From: Prevotella sp.
GTDB lineage: Bacteria > Bacteroidota > Bacteroidia > Bacteroidales > Bacteroidaceae
NCBI GenBank assembly: GCA_017459445.1
Contig: JAFUDJ010000016.1
Coordinates: 1-54,041 of the forward strand
Length of the DNA stretch: 54,041 nt
Direction of reading: 5' to 3'
Part shown: piece by piece, positions 1-8,294 of the stretch
Layout of the letters: every line of letters begins with the position of its first letter
Position numbering within the stretch: position 1 is the stretch's first letter
Notes under the pieces: generated by a model
Told to the model about the DNA's origin: nothing
The model's input: only the letters and a program-made list of their open reading frames with translations
The model's database searches: none
Program-made: the position numbers and the translations under genes

Positions 1-106
1 AGGATGTGGAAGAAGAATTATAAACTTTCGTATAAAGGAAAACATTTAGCCTTGGGGTTAAATAATTTCCTATAAGGGAAAGTTGCAAATTATTCCTCCA
101 CATCTT
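1..106. repeat. Imperfect inverted repeat at window edge
   Basis: Positions 1-51 match the reverse complement of 56-106 without gaps at about 38 of 51 positions, for example AACTTTC near 23 against GAAAGTT near 77. Bases 52-55 form the loop. The arms may continue left of the window. No gene is visible in it. It could be a terminator-like hairpin of an upstream gene or a small palindromic repeat element. Confidence 0.5.
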
Positions 107-381
107 CCACACCTTACCACGGGTCAGAAAGGTAAGTTGCCTTCAGCAAACTGTATATCAGTGGCATTTTGACTGTCCTGGAGACGACAACTGCCTTGGC
201 ATCAGATAACAGCTCTGCCCGCATAGGATGGATTTTCGAGGATGAGACGCCGGCAGGCATCAGTGCTACGCTAATGGATAGCCTCTTTCTTGACGGCATG
301 CCCGGCATGACGAATAAGTTAAAAAGCACTACTAAAAATCGTTTTGTTGGCATAACAGTCGTTGGTTTGAATAAGTTTTTG
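107..381. other. Intergenic stretch without recognised gene
   Basis: The short open frames here (78 codons plus, 101 codons minus) overlap each other and the promoter of the next gene, and neither gives a protein family I recognise. A decayed gene fragment is possible but cannot be shown. I see no RNA gene. Confidence 0.4.
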
Positions 382-389
382 TACCTTTG
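382..389 (+). promoter_or_regulatory. Bacteroidota -7 box upstream of kinase operon
   Basis: TACCTTTG matches the Bacteroidota -7 consensus TAnnTTTG. It lies 53 nt before the kinase ATG. No well-spaced -33 TTTG is visible; TTGG at 362 is the nearest candidate. Confidence 0.6.
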
Positions 390-442
390 TAGCCGCATAT
401 TATAGCAAGTATACAGCAAGTTACATCAATATTCACGATATT

Positions 443-1591
443 ATGACTGACTATCAATATCATATTTTTGCACCGTACCGGGTGTGTCCCCTCGGTGCAC
501 ACGTTGACCACCAGCACGGTCTGGTGACGGGTTTTGCCATCAACAAGGGCGTCGACTTGTGGTTTAACGTCCGTGACGACGACCAGGTAAGGCTGTCGTC
601 GCGCACGTTTGAAGGCGATGTGAGCTTTGAGATTTCCAAGCCTTCGCAGGTCCGTGAGCATCACTGGGGCGACTATGCCCGTGGCGCCAAGTATGCACTG
701 CGCAAGCGCTTCGAGCTGTCGAAGGGTATCGACGGCGTCATCCAGGGCTCGCTGCCCGTGGGCGGCTTGTCGTCGTCGGCAGCCGTACTGATAGCCTACG
801 TGATGGCCTTTGCCAAGGCCAACGGTATTACGCTGCAGCCGTTCGAGGTGGTGCAGATAGCCTCTGAGGCCGAGCGCGAGTATATCGGGCTGAACAATGG
901 TCTGTTGGACCAGGCCTGTATCGCCTTGGGCAAGAAGGACGGCCTGCTGTTCCTTGACTGCGACTCCAACGACTGGCGCATCATCAAACGCAACCCCGAC
1001 ATGCCCGACTTCGAACTTGGCATCTTCTTCTCAGGGCTGACCCGCTCGCTGGTAAACTCGGATTATAACCTGCGTGTCTATGAGTGCAAGACGGCAGCGT
1101 GGAACATGCTGGCTTATACCGACCAGCCGCTGAAGACGTTCGACAAGACTTTCCTGCGCGACATCCCCAAGGCCACTTTCGACAAGACGAAGATAGCCAT
1201 GCCAGCCCGCTTTGCCCGTCGTGCCGAGCATTTCTATACGGAATACCGGCGTGTGCGCCAGGGCGTGACGGCCTGGGAGACCGGCAATATGAAGCTGTTC
1301 GGCAAGCTCAGCTTCGACAGTTGCGAGTCGAGCATACACAACTACGAGTGTGGCTCGCCGGAGCTCATAGCCATCTACGACATCATGCGCCAGCTGCCGG
1401 GTGTCTGGGGCGGTCGCTTCTCCGGTGCCGGCTTCAAGGGTGCCTGCATCGCATTGGTCGACCCGGCCTACAAGGAAGAGATAGAAAGGGTGCTGACCGA
1501 AAAGTACTTAGAGCAGTTCCCCGAGTACGAGAAGACCTTCCAAGTGTTCTGGGTACGTCCTGATGACGGCGCCCGCTTCTTGGAGAAATAA
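443..1591 (+). CDS. GHMP sugar kinase, probable galacturonokinase
   Basis: A 382-residue GHMP kinase, a family that phosphorylates the anomeric C1 of sugars with ATP. The N-terminus (PYRVCPLGAHVDHQ, near residue 12) and the blocks LNNGLLDQ, YNLRVYEC, NYECGSPELIAIY and GGRFSGAGFKGAC resemble plant galacturonokinase, as I remember that protein, more than bacterial galactokinase. The ATP loop LPVGGLSSSAAV begins at residue 104. Expected reaction: D-galacturonate + ATP to galacturonate-1-phosphate, in the cytoplasm. It is the first gene of an operon with a nucleotidyltransferase and a UDP-glucuronate 4-epimerase, which fits a route from free galacturonate to UDP-uronic acids. The substrate is inferred from similarity and neighbours; another sugar acid is possible. 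Confidence 0.8.
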   Translation: MTDYQYHIFAPYRVCPLGAHVDHQHGLVTGFAINKGVDLWFNVRDDDQVRLSSRTFEGDVSFEISKPSQVREHHWGDYARGAKYALRKRFELSKGIDGVIQGSLPVGGLSSSAAVLIAYVMAFAKANGITLQPFEVVQIASEAEREYIGLNNGLLDQACIALGKKDGLLFLDCDSNDWRIIKRNPDMPDFELGIFFSGLTRSLVNSDYNLRVYECKTAAWNMLAYTDQPLKTFDKTFLRDIPKATFDKTKIAMPARFARRAEHFYTEYRRVRQGVTAWETGNMKLFGKLSFDSCESSIHNYECGSPELIAIYDIMRQLPGVWGGRFSGAGFKGACIALVDPAYKEEIERVLTEKYLEQFPEYEKTFQVFWVRPDDGARFLEK

Positions 1592-1631
1592 GAAATAAAA
1601 ATTGTACAATAAAAAAATTATTCATTAGGCT

Positions 1632-2381
1632 TTGAAGAATATTGTTATTGCAGCAGGGTATGCCACCCGACTGGGGGAGTTGACTAAAAACTTTCCGAAA
1701 CCGCTGTTGAAAATAGGAGAGAATACGATTCTTGGGAGGATGTTGGACGACATCGACCAGATTCCTGAGATAGACGAGCACATCATTATTACGAACCACA
1801 AGTTTGCACCCATTTTCGAGGAGTGGGCTGAGGAACAGTTCTACGAGAAGCCGGTCACGATAGTTGACGATGGCACGGAGACCAACGAGACGCGGCTGGG
1901 GGCTGTCTGCGACCTGTTGTTTGCCATGGAGCAGCTGGCCATTGACGACGACATGCTCGTAGTGGCTGCCGATAACCTGTTGTTCTTCTCGTTCCGCGAA
2001 TTCGTTGACTTTGCCAAGGCAAAGGGCACCAGCTGCATCATGTGCCATGAGCAGCCGCAGATAGAGAAGCTGCAGCGAACGGGAGTCGTGGAGCTGGACG
2101 AGAACATGCGGGTGCTCGGCATGGAGGAGAAGCCGCAGCAGCCTAAGAGCCACTGGGCCGTCCCGCCTTTCTATATTTACAGAAAAGACGACTTGGACCT
2201 GGTGCGCCACTCCGTAGAAAACGGTTGCGGCAAGGATGCACCGGGCAACTTGGCCCACTATATGGTGGAGCATACCGTGATGCATGCCTGGCCCATGTCG
2301 GCCGGGCGCTTTGACATCGGCAGCTTGGACACGTATTATGAGGCTGTCGAGAAGTTTGGAAAACCGGCAACAGGAAATTGA
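1632..2381 (+). CDS. Sugar-1-phosphate nucleotidyltransferase
   Basis: A 249-residue protein of the NTP_transferase (Rossmann-like) family, which joins a sugar-1-phosphate to an NTP and releases pyrophosphate. The nucleotide-binding signature AAGYATRLGELT sits at residues 7-18, followed by FPKPLL, and a later GRFDIGSLDTYYEA is typical of the family end. The start is TTG: an in-frame TAG lies two codons upstream and the conserved motif begins at residue 7, so no other start fits. Lying between a galacturonokinase homologue and a UDP-glucuronate 4-epimerase, it probably turns galacturonate-1-phosphate into UDP- (or dTDP-) galacturonate. The nucleotide cannot be read from sequence. Confidence 0.8.
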   Translation: MKNIVIAAGYATRLGELTKNFPKPLLKIGENTILGRMLDDIDQIPEIDEHIIITNHKFAPIFEEWAEEQFYEKPVTIVDDGTETNETRLGAVCDLLFAMEQLAIDDDMLVVAADNLLFFSFREFVDFAKAKGTSCIMCHEQPQIEKLQRTGVVELDENMRVLGMEEKPQQPKSHWAVPPFYIYRKDDLDLVRHSVENGCGKDAPGNLAHYMVEHTVMHAWPMSAGRFDIGSLDTYYEAVEKFGKPATGN

Positions 2382-2404
2382 ACATTCAAAAAAAAAAGAA
2401 AGAT

Positions 2405-3469
2405 ATGCAGAAGATAGCGTTGAATCATAAAACGATTCTGGTGACGGGTGGTGCCGGATTTATCGGCAGCAACCTGGTAAAGAGGCTGCTGGTGGAAACT
2501 CAGGGTTGTACGATAGTCAGCATCGACAACATGAATGACTACTATGACGTCCGCCTCAAGGAGTTCCGACTGAAGGAACTGGACGCAGTGGCCAGTCAGT
2601 GCCAATCGTCGTATCATTTTATAAAAGGCGATATTGCCGACAAGGCCACCATTGACGGCCTCTTTGAAGAATACAAGCCCTCCGTAGTGGTCAACTTGGC
2701 AGCGCAGGCTGGTGTGCGCTATTCGATTACCAACCCCGACGCCTATATCCAGTCGAATCTGATAGGCTTCTACAACATCTTGGAAGCCTGCCGCCACAAC
2801 CCTGTGGAGCATCTGGTGTATGCCTCGTCATCGTCGGTCTATGGGTCTAACAAGAAAGTACCGTACTCTACGGACGACAAGGTCGACAACCCCGTTTCGC
2901 TGTATGCCGCTACGAAGAAGTCGAACGAGCTGATGGCCCATGCCTATTCCAAGCTCTACAACATCCCGTCGACAGGCTTGCGCTTCTTTACCGTATACGG
3001 ACCGGCCGGTCGTCCTGACATGGCTTACTTTGGATTCACCAACAAGTTGCGCGAGGGGAAGACCATCGAAATCTTCAACTTTGGCAACTGCAAGCGTGAC
3101 TTCACTTACGTGGACGACATCGTGGAGGGCGTCGTGCGCATCATGCAGGGGGCTCCGGAGAAGAAACAGGGCGACGACGGGCTGCCTCTGCCGCCTTATG
3201 CGGTGTATAATATCGGCAATAACTCGCCAGAGAACCTGCTGACGTTTGTCGACATCCTGCAACAGGAGCTGATTCGTGCCCGTGTGCTGCCCGAAGACTA
3301 TGACTTCGAGGCACATAAGAAGCTGGTGCCCATGCAGCCCGGCGATGTGCCGGTGACCTTTGCCGACACCTCTGCCCTAGAGCGCGACTACGGCTACAAG
3401 CCCGGCACGTCGCTGCGCGATGGTCTGCGGGCCTTTGCCGAATGGTACTATGAGTTCTATATCAAGTAA
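2405..3469 (+). CDS. UDP-glucuronate 4-epimerase family protein
   Basis: A 354-residue extended short-chain dehydrogenase. The NAD motif TGGAGFIGSN is near residue 14, the catalytic YxxxK is YAATKK, and SIDNMNDYYDVRLKEFRL plus RFFTVYGPAGRPDMA are hallmarks of the GAE/CapI/LpsL type that interconverts UDP-glucuronate and UDP-galacturonate. I chose ATG 2405 over an in-frame TTG at 2378, which would add nine residues, mostly lysine, read from a run of ten A. That purine run lies just before ATG 2405 and can serve as its binding region. It completes the kinase-transferase-epimerase trio, and its product UDP-glucuronate is a precursor for capsule or LPS. Confidence 0.85.
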   Translation: MQKIALNHKTILVTGGAGFIGSNLVKRLLVETQGCTIVSIDNMNDYYDVRLKEFRLKELDAVASQCQSSYHFIKGDIADKATIDGLFEEYKPSVVVNLAAQAGVRYSITNPDAYIQSNLIGFYNILEACRHNPVEHLVYASSSSVYGSNKKVPYSTDDKVDNPVSLYAATKKSNELMAHAYSKLYNIPSTGLRFFTVYGPAGRPDMAYFGFTNKLREGKTIEIFNFGNCKRDFTYVDDIVEGVVRIMQGAPEKKQGDDGLPLPPYAVYNIGNNSPENLLTFVDILQQELIRARVLPEDYDFEAHKKLVPMQPGDVPVTFADTSALERDYGYKPGTSLRDGLRAFAEWYYEFYIK

Positions 3470-3512
3470 GAAATAAAAAATCAGAAATAGAAATTAGTAA
3501 TTAGGGACGACC

Positions 3513-4415
3513 ATGAAGCAGGTTAGGTTTTTTGTGTTGACACTGGTGGCAGCCCTGTTGGTAGGCTGCGGCACCACCAAGACCGTTCCCGTTACGGGGC
3601 GTAAGCAGTCGCTGATGGTTAGCGACGGCGAGATGCTGAGTCTGTCGACACAGCAGTATCAGGAATATATGAAGACTGCCAAGCCTTCCACCAATGCCAC
3701 CCAAACGGCTATGGTGAAGCGTGTAGGGCAGAAGTTGGCAACAGCCGTGGAGAACTATATGCGGGCAAACGGCTTGGCTGAGGATATACAGAACTACAAA
3801 TGGACGTTTAACCTGGTGCAGGACCAAAGCGTGAATGCCTGGTGTATGCCCGGTGGCCTGATAGTTGTGTACGAAGGCTTGCTGCCCGTCACGCAGGATG
3901 AGGCCTCGCTGGCCATCGTGTTAGGTCACGAGATAGCCCATGCCGTGGCTCGTCACTCGGCAGAACAGCTGAGTACGCAGTATAAACAGCAGTATGGGTT
4001 GCAGATTGGCTCGGCGGTGGCAGGCGCCTTGGGGGCTGGCAGTACCGCAGTGTCCATCGGACAGGCCGTCCTGTCGCAAGGGTTGAGCTTGGCAAACCTG
4101 AAATATTCACGCAACCATGAGAGCGAGGCCGACCACATGGGGCTGATATTTGCCGCCATGGCCGGCTACGACCCGCAGGTAGCTGTCAGTTTCTGGCAGC
4201 GTATGGCTGCCGCCAGCTCTAACAAGACGTCAGAGTTCTTCAGCAGCCACCCCTCCGATGAGACCCGTATCCGGCAGATACAGGGCTGGATGCCCGAGGC
4301 TCTGCAGTATTATAGCGGCAGGCAGGGTAGTGGAAAGGCCGCCACAACGACCAAGGCTTCTGCCAGCGGTACGACTGCAACACCGGTGAAGACGATACAC
4401 ATTAAATCAAAATAG
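3513..4415 (+). CDS. M48 family metalloprotease, lipoprotein
   Basis: A 300-residue secreted zinc protease. The signal peptide ends in the lipobox LVGC (near residue 20), so the mature protein is probably lipid-anchored in the envelope. Zinc motif HEIAH is at residues 139-143, with the third ligand in NHESEADHMG, the usual M48 arrangement of the BepA/LoiP type. These proteases clear misassembled outer membrane proteins. The C-terminal 25 or so residues are Thr/Ala/Lys-rich and probably disordered. It lies 43 nt after the epimerase and 3 nt before the C1 peptidase, with which it is surely co-transcribed. Confidence 0.88.
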   Translation: MKQVRFFVLTLVAALLVGCGTTKTVPVTGRKQSLMVSDGEMLSLSTQQYQEYMKTAKPSTNATQTAMVKRVGQKLATAVENYMRANGLAEDIQNYKWTFNLVQDQSVNAWCMPGGLIVVYEGLLPVTQDEASLAIVLGHEIAHAVARHSAEQLSTQYKQQYGLQIGSAVAGALGAGSTAVSIGQAVLSQGLSLANLKYSRNHESEADHMGLIFAAMAGYDPQVAVSFWQRMAAASSNKTSEFFSSHPSDETRIRQIQGWMPEALQYYSGRQGSGKAATTTKASASGTTATPVKTIHIKSK

Positions 4416-4418
4416 GTC

Positions 4419-5816
4419 ATGAAAAGGATATTGTTATCAGGCATATTGCTGGCAGCCCTGACGGTTTCGGCGCAAACCAAGGACGGCGGAATCACTGTCG
4501 GTATGCTGCAACAGATAGAACGGCAGAACGCTCCGACGGCATCCGACCGTGCGCTGCGGAATGCACTGGCAGCAAATGCTATTGACAACTTGGCAAAGAA
4601 TCAGTTGAAGGCAGGAACCATTGACACCTACTTCAGTGTAGAAACCAAGAAGCAGAGCATTACCGACCAGAAGCAGAGTGGGCGTTGCTGGATGTTCAGC
4701 GGCCTGAACGTGCTGCGCTCCAACTTTGCCAAGCGTACCGATTCGCTCACCGTCTCGCTGTCGCACGACTACCTCTTCTTCTGGGACCAGTTGGAAAAGG
4801 CCAACCTGATGCTTCAGGGAGTCATTGACACAGGCAAGAAGCCCATTGACGACCAGCGCGTACAGTTCTTCTTCCACTATCCGCTGAACGACGGCGGCAC
4901 CTTCTGCGGTGTAGCCGACCTGGCAGAGAAATACGGACTGGTGCCTTCAGAAGTACAGCCCGAGACCTATTCGGCTGACAATACGTCGAGGATGTCGGCT
5001 ATCATCAAGTCCAAACTGCGCGAACAGGGAATAGAACTGCGGCACATGGTGGCCGAAGGCAAGAAAGCCAAAGACATAGAGAAGCGCAAGACCGAGATGC
5101 TTGGCGAGATATACCACATGCTCGTCATCACGCTGGGCGAGCCTGTCAGGGAATTCACCTATGCATTCAAGGACAAGAACGGCAAGGCCGTCACGCCAGC
5201 CAGGAAATATACTCCTAAGGACTTTTACCAGGAGATAGTCGGCGGACCGCTGAACGGCACCTTCATCATGGTGATGAACGACCCGCGCCGTGAGTACTAC
5301 AAGACTTATGAGGTGGAGTACGACCGCCATACCTACGACGGCCATAACTGGAAATACCTGAATCTGCCCATGGAGGAAATCGAGGCTTTGGCCATTGCCT
5401 CGCTGAAGGACGGCCGCAAACTCTATTCAAGCTATGATGTCGGCAAGCAGCTGGACCGTAAGCGTGGCTATTGCGACTTGGACAACTTCGACTATGCTTC
5501 GCTCTTCAACACCACGTTCGGTATGGACAAGGCCGACCGCATTGCCACGTTCGACAGCGGTTCTACGCATGCCATGACACTGACGGCTGTCGACCTGGAT
5601 GCCGATGGAAAGCCCTTGAAGTGGAAGGTGGAGAACTCATGGGGCAGCGACTGGGGGCAGCAGGGGTGTCTGATTATGACTGCCGAATGGTTCCGGGAAT
5701 ATATGTTCAGGCTGGTCGTTGACAAGCAATATGTCTCCGCCAAACTGCTCAGTGACTTCGAGCAGAAGCCTCTTATGGTGATGCCTGAGGACCCGCTGTT
5801 CCAAATGGATGAGTAG
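4419..5816 (+). CDS. C1B papain-fold peptidase, aminopeptidase C-like
   Basis: A 465-residue member of the bleomycin hydrolase / aminopeptidase C family. The catalytic triad is visible: Cys90 in QSGRCWMFSG, His384 in GSTHAMTL and Asn406 in VENSWGSDWG. Unlike the cytoplasmic PepC proteins, it begins with a signal peptide (MKRILLSGILLAALTVSAQ), so it acts in the periplasm or outside the cell, probably trimming peptides. It is translationally close to the M48 protease (3-nt gap), making a two-protease unit. No terminator is visible after it before the TonB receptor promoter. Confidence 0.88.
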   Translation: MKRILLSGILLAALTVSAQTKDGGITVGMLQQIERQNAPTASDRALRNALAANAIDNLAKNQLKAGTIDTYFSVETKKQSITDQKQSGRCWMFSGLNVLRSNFAKRTDSLTVSLSHDYLFFWDQLEKANLMLQGVIDTGKKPIDDQRVQFFFHYPLNDGGTFCGVADLAEKYGLVPSEVQPETYSADNTSRMSAIIKSKLREQGIELRHMVAEGKKAKDIEKRKTEMLGEIYHMLVITLGEPVREFTYAFKDKNGKAVTPARKYTPKDFYQEIVGGPLNGTFIMVMNDPRREYYKTYEVEYDRHTYDGHNWKYLNLPMEEIEALAIASLKDGRKLYSSYDVGKQLDRKRGYCDLDNFDYASLFNTTFGMDKADRIATFDSGSTHAMTLTAVDLDADGKPLKWKVENSWGSDWGQQGCLIMTAEWFREYMFRLVVDKQYVSAKLLSDFEQKPLMVMPEDPLFQMDE

Positions 5817-5842
5817 TGTAGGGGCCTCCCTATAAATATGGA

Positions 5843-5873
5843 TTGCAAGTGTAAGGGTATTTGGTTACCTTTG
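5843..5873 (+). promoter_or_regulatory. Promoter of TonB-dependent receptor
   Basis: TTGC at 5843-5846, 19 nt, then TACCTTTG at 5866-5873. The box lies inside the longest open frame (which begins at 5838), and this argues that the true start is ATG 5898. Confidence 0.75.
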
Positions 5874-5897
5874 CACTTGATTTTTTTGTATGGAAAC

Positions 5898-8195
5898 ATG
5901 AAGAGCAGACTTTTTATTTTAGGATTATTGCTTCCCGCATGCCAATGGCTGCAGGCTGCAGAGGTGAACGACAGTTCGCGTGTGGTGGACCTCGACGAAG
6001 TCATCGTCGTAGCACAACCCAAGGAGGGCTTCCTGCTGCGCCAGCAACCCATGAGCAGCAGCGCACTGGGTAGCGCCGACCTGCAGCAGCTGCATATCCA
6101 GAGCATGGGGCAGCTGTCAGGCTATGTGCCGTCGTTCGCCATGCCTGAGTATGGTAGTCGTCTGACGTCCTCTATATATATAAGAGGTATAGGCGCGCGC
6201 GTGAATAACTCAGCAGTGGGCATCTACTACGACCACATCCCTCTGATGTCGAAGTCGGCCTTCAACAGCCACTTCTACATGCTTGACCGCGTTGACGTGT
6301 TGCGTGGTCCGCAAGGTACGCTCTATGGAGCCAATACCGAAGGCGGCATCGTGCGCATGTACTCCAAGAACCCCATGCACTACCAAGGCACCGACATCCG
6401 TGTGGGGGTGGGTACGGCTTTCCACCGCAAGGCCGAGGTGGCCCACTACCACCGTCCCAGCGACCGGCTGGCCTTTATGGTGGCCGGATTCTACAACGGG
6501 CAGGACGGCTTCTTCCGCAATGTGAACTTGGACGAGCGCAACGACCGCATGGACGAGGCCGGCGCCAAGCTGCGACTGGTGTATCAGCCTAACCACCGGC
6601 TGACCTTCGACGTGACCAGCGACTATCAGTACACGATACAAAATGGCTTCCCTTACGGGCTCTACCATGTTGACGACGATGCTACCGACGACCCGTCGAC
6701 CACCTATATGAACAGCTATCGCCGCCAGATGGTGAACACGGGACTGCACATAGCCTACGACATGGGCTCGCTGCTGCTGACGTCGACCACCAGTCACCAG
6801 TATCTGTGGGACCGCATGAACATGGACCAGGACTATGTTGCCACCGACTATATGCGACTGATGCAACAGCAGAAGATGAATGCCGTGACGCAGGAACTGG
6901 TGCTGCGCTCCAAGACTGCCGGCCGCTGGCAACACACCACGGGCGTCTTCGGCAGCTACGAGTGGCTGCACACCCTCGGACCCGTCTACTTCGGCGATGC
7001 CATGGGGGCGTTCATCATGACCCAATGGGGCATGCCTGCTGCCCAGCACAGCTTTATGAAGTTCCAAGACTACCACGTTCCCGGTGACTTCCACACGCCA
7101 CAGCTGAACGTTGGCATCTATCATGAGTCGAATATCCTGCTCACCGACCGCTTCAAGGTGACGTTAGGACTGCGCTACGACTATAGTCGCGTCAAGATTG
7201 ACTACGACACGCAGGCTCGTTTCCGCCTGGATGTCAACATGGGACAGATGCGTGCCAACCACGCCTTCCTGTCGGCATTCAACGACTCGCAGACGAATAC
7301 GTACAACCAGGTGTTGCCCAAAGTGGGGTTGACTTATACCTTCGACGGTGAGGGCAGCAATGTCTATGCCGTGGTCGGCAAGGGTTTTCGTGCTGGTGGC
7401 TACAATCTGCAGATGTTCTCTGACATCTTCCAGACAGAGGCCAAGGGACTGGGCCATGCCTTGCGTTCCATGATGACCGCCGACTATGTGGCGGAGCATA
7501 CCCCTGAACAGGTGGAGGCCGTGAACAACACCATCTCGTACAAGCCCGAGGAGTCGTGGAACTTTGAGGCTGGTACGCACCTGAACCTCTTCGGCAGCCG
7601 GCTACGTGCTGACGTGTCGTTGTTCTACACTATGATACGCAACCAGCAACTTTCTGTCATGGCCGGTAACTACGGCTTCGGTCGCGCCATGGTCAATGCC
7701 GGCAAGAGCTATAGCTGTGGTGCTGAGCTGGCACTGAGGGGCTCGGCTGTTGACAACCACCTGACGTGGGCTGCCACCTACAGCTTCACCCATGCCTGCT
7801 TCAAGGAGTATGACGATTTGGACGAAGAGGGTCATGCCGTGAGCTACAAGGACAACCACGTCCCCTTCATACCCAGCCATAAGTTCAGCATCAACAGCGA
7901 CTATCGTGTCGACTTGGGGCACGACGGTTTCCGCGCCATTACCTTTGGTGCCAATGTGACCGGACAGGGCAAGACCTACTGGGAAGCTGACAACGTGCTG
8001 AGCCAGAAGTTCTACGCCTTGCTGGGCGCTCACGTGGCACTTGACATGGGAGCTGTAGAACTGGACGTGTGGGGACGTAACCTGACTAACACGAATTATA
8101 ATACATTCCTGGTGTACAGTAAGATGACTGGCCAAAACTTTGCACAGCGGGGAAATCCTGTACAGGTAGGGTTTGATTTGAATATTCATTTTTAA
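5898..8195 (+). CDS. TonB-dependent outer membrane receptor
   Basis: A 765-residue receptor. The signal peptide MKSRLFILGLLLPACQWLQA is followed by a TonB-box-like VVDLDEVIVVAQ, a plug with SSIYIRGIG and DRVDVLRGPQGTLYGANTEGG, and a beta-barrel ending in the aromatic residue of DLNIHF. It imports a large ligand (siderophore, cofactor or oligosaccharide) using TonB energy. It lacks the N-terminal carboxypeptidase-like domain of SusC proteins and has no SusD neighbour, so it looks like a classic non-SusC receptor. Ligand unknown. A longer reading from 5838 is rejected because the promoter overlaps it. Confidence 0.88.
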   Translation: MKSRLFILGLLLPACQWLQAAEVNDSSRVVDLDEVIVVAQPKEGFLLRQQPMSSSALGSADLQQLHIQSMGQLSGYVPSFAMPEYGSRLTSSIYIRGIGARVNNSAVGIYYDHIPLMSKSAFNSHFYMLDRVDVLRGPQGTLYGANTEGGIVRMYSKNPMHYQGTDIRVGVGTAFHRKAEVAHYHRPSDRLAFMVAGFYNGQDGFFRNVNLDERNDRMDEAGAKLRLVYQPNHRLTFDVTSDYQYTIQNGFPYGLYHVDDDATDDPSTTYMNSYRRQMVNTGLHIAYDMGSLLLTSTTSHQYLWDRMNMDQDYVATDYMRLMQQQKMNAVTQELVLRSKTAGRWQHTTGVFGSYEWLHTLGPVYFGDAMGAFIMTQWGMPAAQHSFMKFQDYHVPGDFHTPQLNVGIYHESNILLTDRFKVTLGLRYDYSRVKIDYDTQARFRLDVNMGQMRANHAFLSAFNDSQTNTYNQVLPKVGLTYTFDGEGSNVYAVVGKGFRAGGYNLQMFSDIFQTEAKGLGHALRSMMTADYVAEHTPEQVEAVNNTISYKPEESWNFEAGTHLNLFGSRLRADVSLFYTMIRNQQLSVMAGNYGFGRAMVNAGKSYSCGAELALRGSAVDNHLTWAATYSFTHACFKEYDDLDEEGHAVSYKDNHVPFIPSHKFSINSDYRVDLGHDGFRAITFGANVTGQGKTYWEADNVLSQKFYALLGAHVALDMGAVELDVWGRNLTNTNYNTFLVYSKMTGQNFAQRGNPVQVGFDLNIHF

Positions 8196-8207
8196 TCAAA
8201 AGCATAC

Positions 8208-8240
8208 AATTCTGTTAAAATCGTTAAAATTAACGGAATT
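8208..8240. promoter_or_regulatory. Inverted repeat before rprX promoters
   Basis: AATTCTGTTAA (8208-8218) and TTAACGGAATT (8230-8240) pair over 11 positions with one G-U. GTTAAAAT occurs twice inside (8214 and 8223). It sits just before the first -7 box. It may be an operator of the two-component system or a weak terminator for the receptor gene. Confidence 0.4.
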
Positions 8241-8243
8241 AAT

Positions 8244-8286
8244 TAACTTTGTGACTTCTTCATATCCGGGAAAGTTATTATCTTTG
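8244..8286 (+). promoter_or_regulatory. Tandem -7 boxes upstream of rprX
   Basis: TAACTTTG at 8244-8251 and TATCTTTG at 8279-8286. The second ends 8 nt before the ATG, so a transcript from it would be almost leaderless. No consensus -33 box at the right spacing is seen for either. Confidence 0.55.
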
Positions 8287-8294
8287 CCCGTGAT

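Noticed and set aside
114-419. Two small open frames (101 minus, 78 plus)
   Set aside because: They overlap one another and the kinase promoter, and neither resembles a known protein.
2378-2404. TTG start of the epimerase with a poly-lysine extension, or programmed slippage on ten A
   Set aside because: ATG 2405 fits the family start; the A-run lies before it and need not be translated.
5838-5897. N-terminal extension of the TonB receptor
   Set aside because: The promoter lies inside it, and ATG 5898 begins a clean signal peptide.
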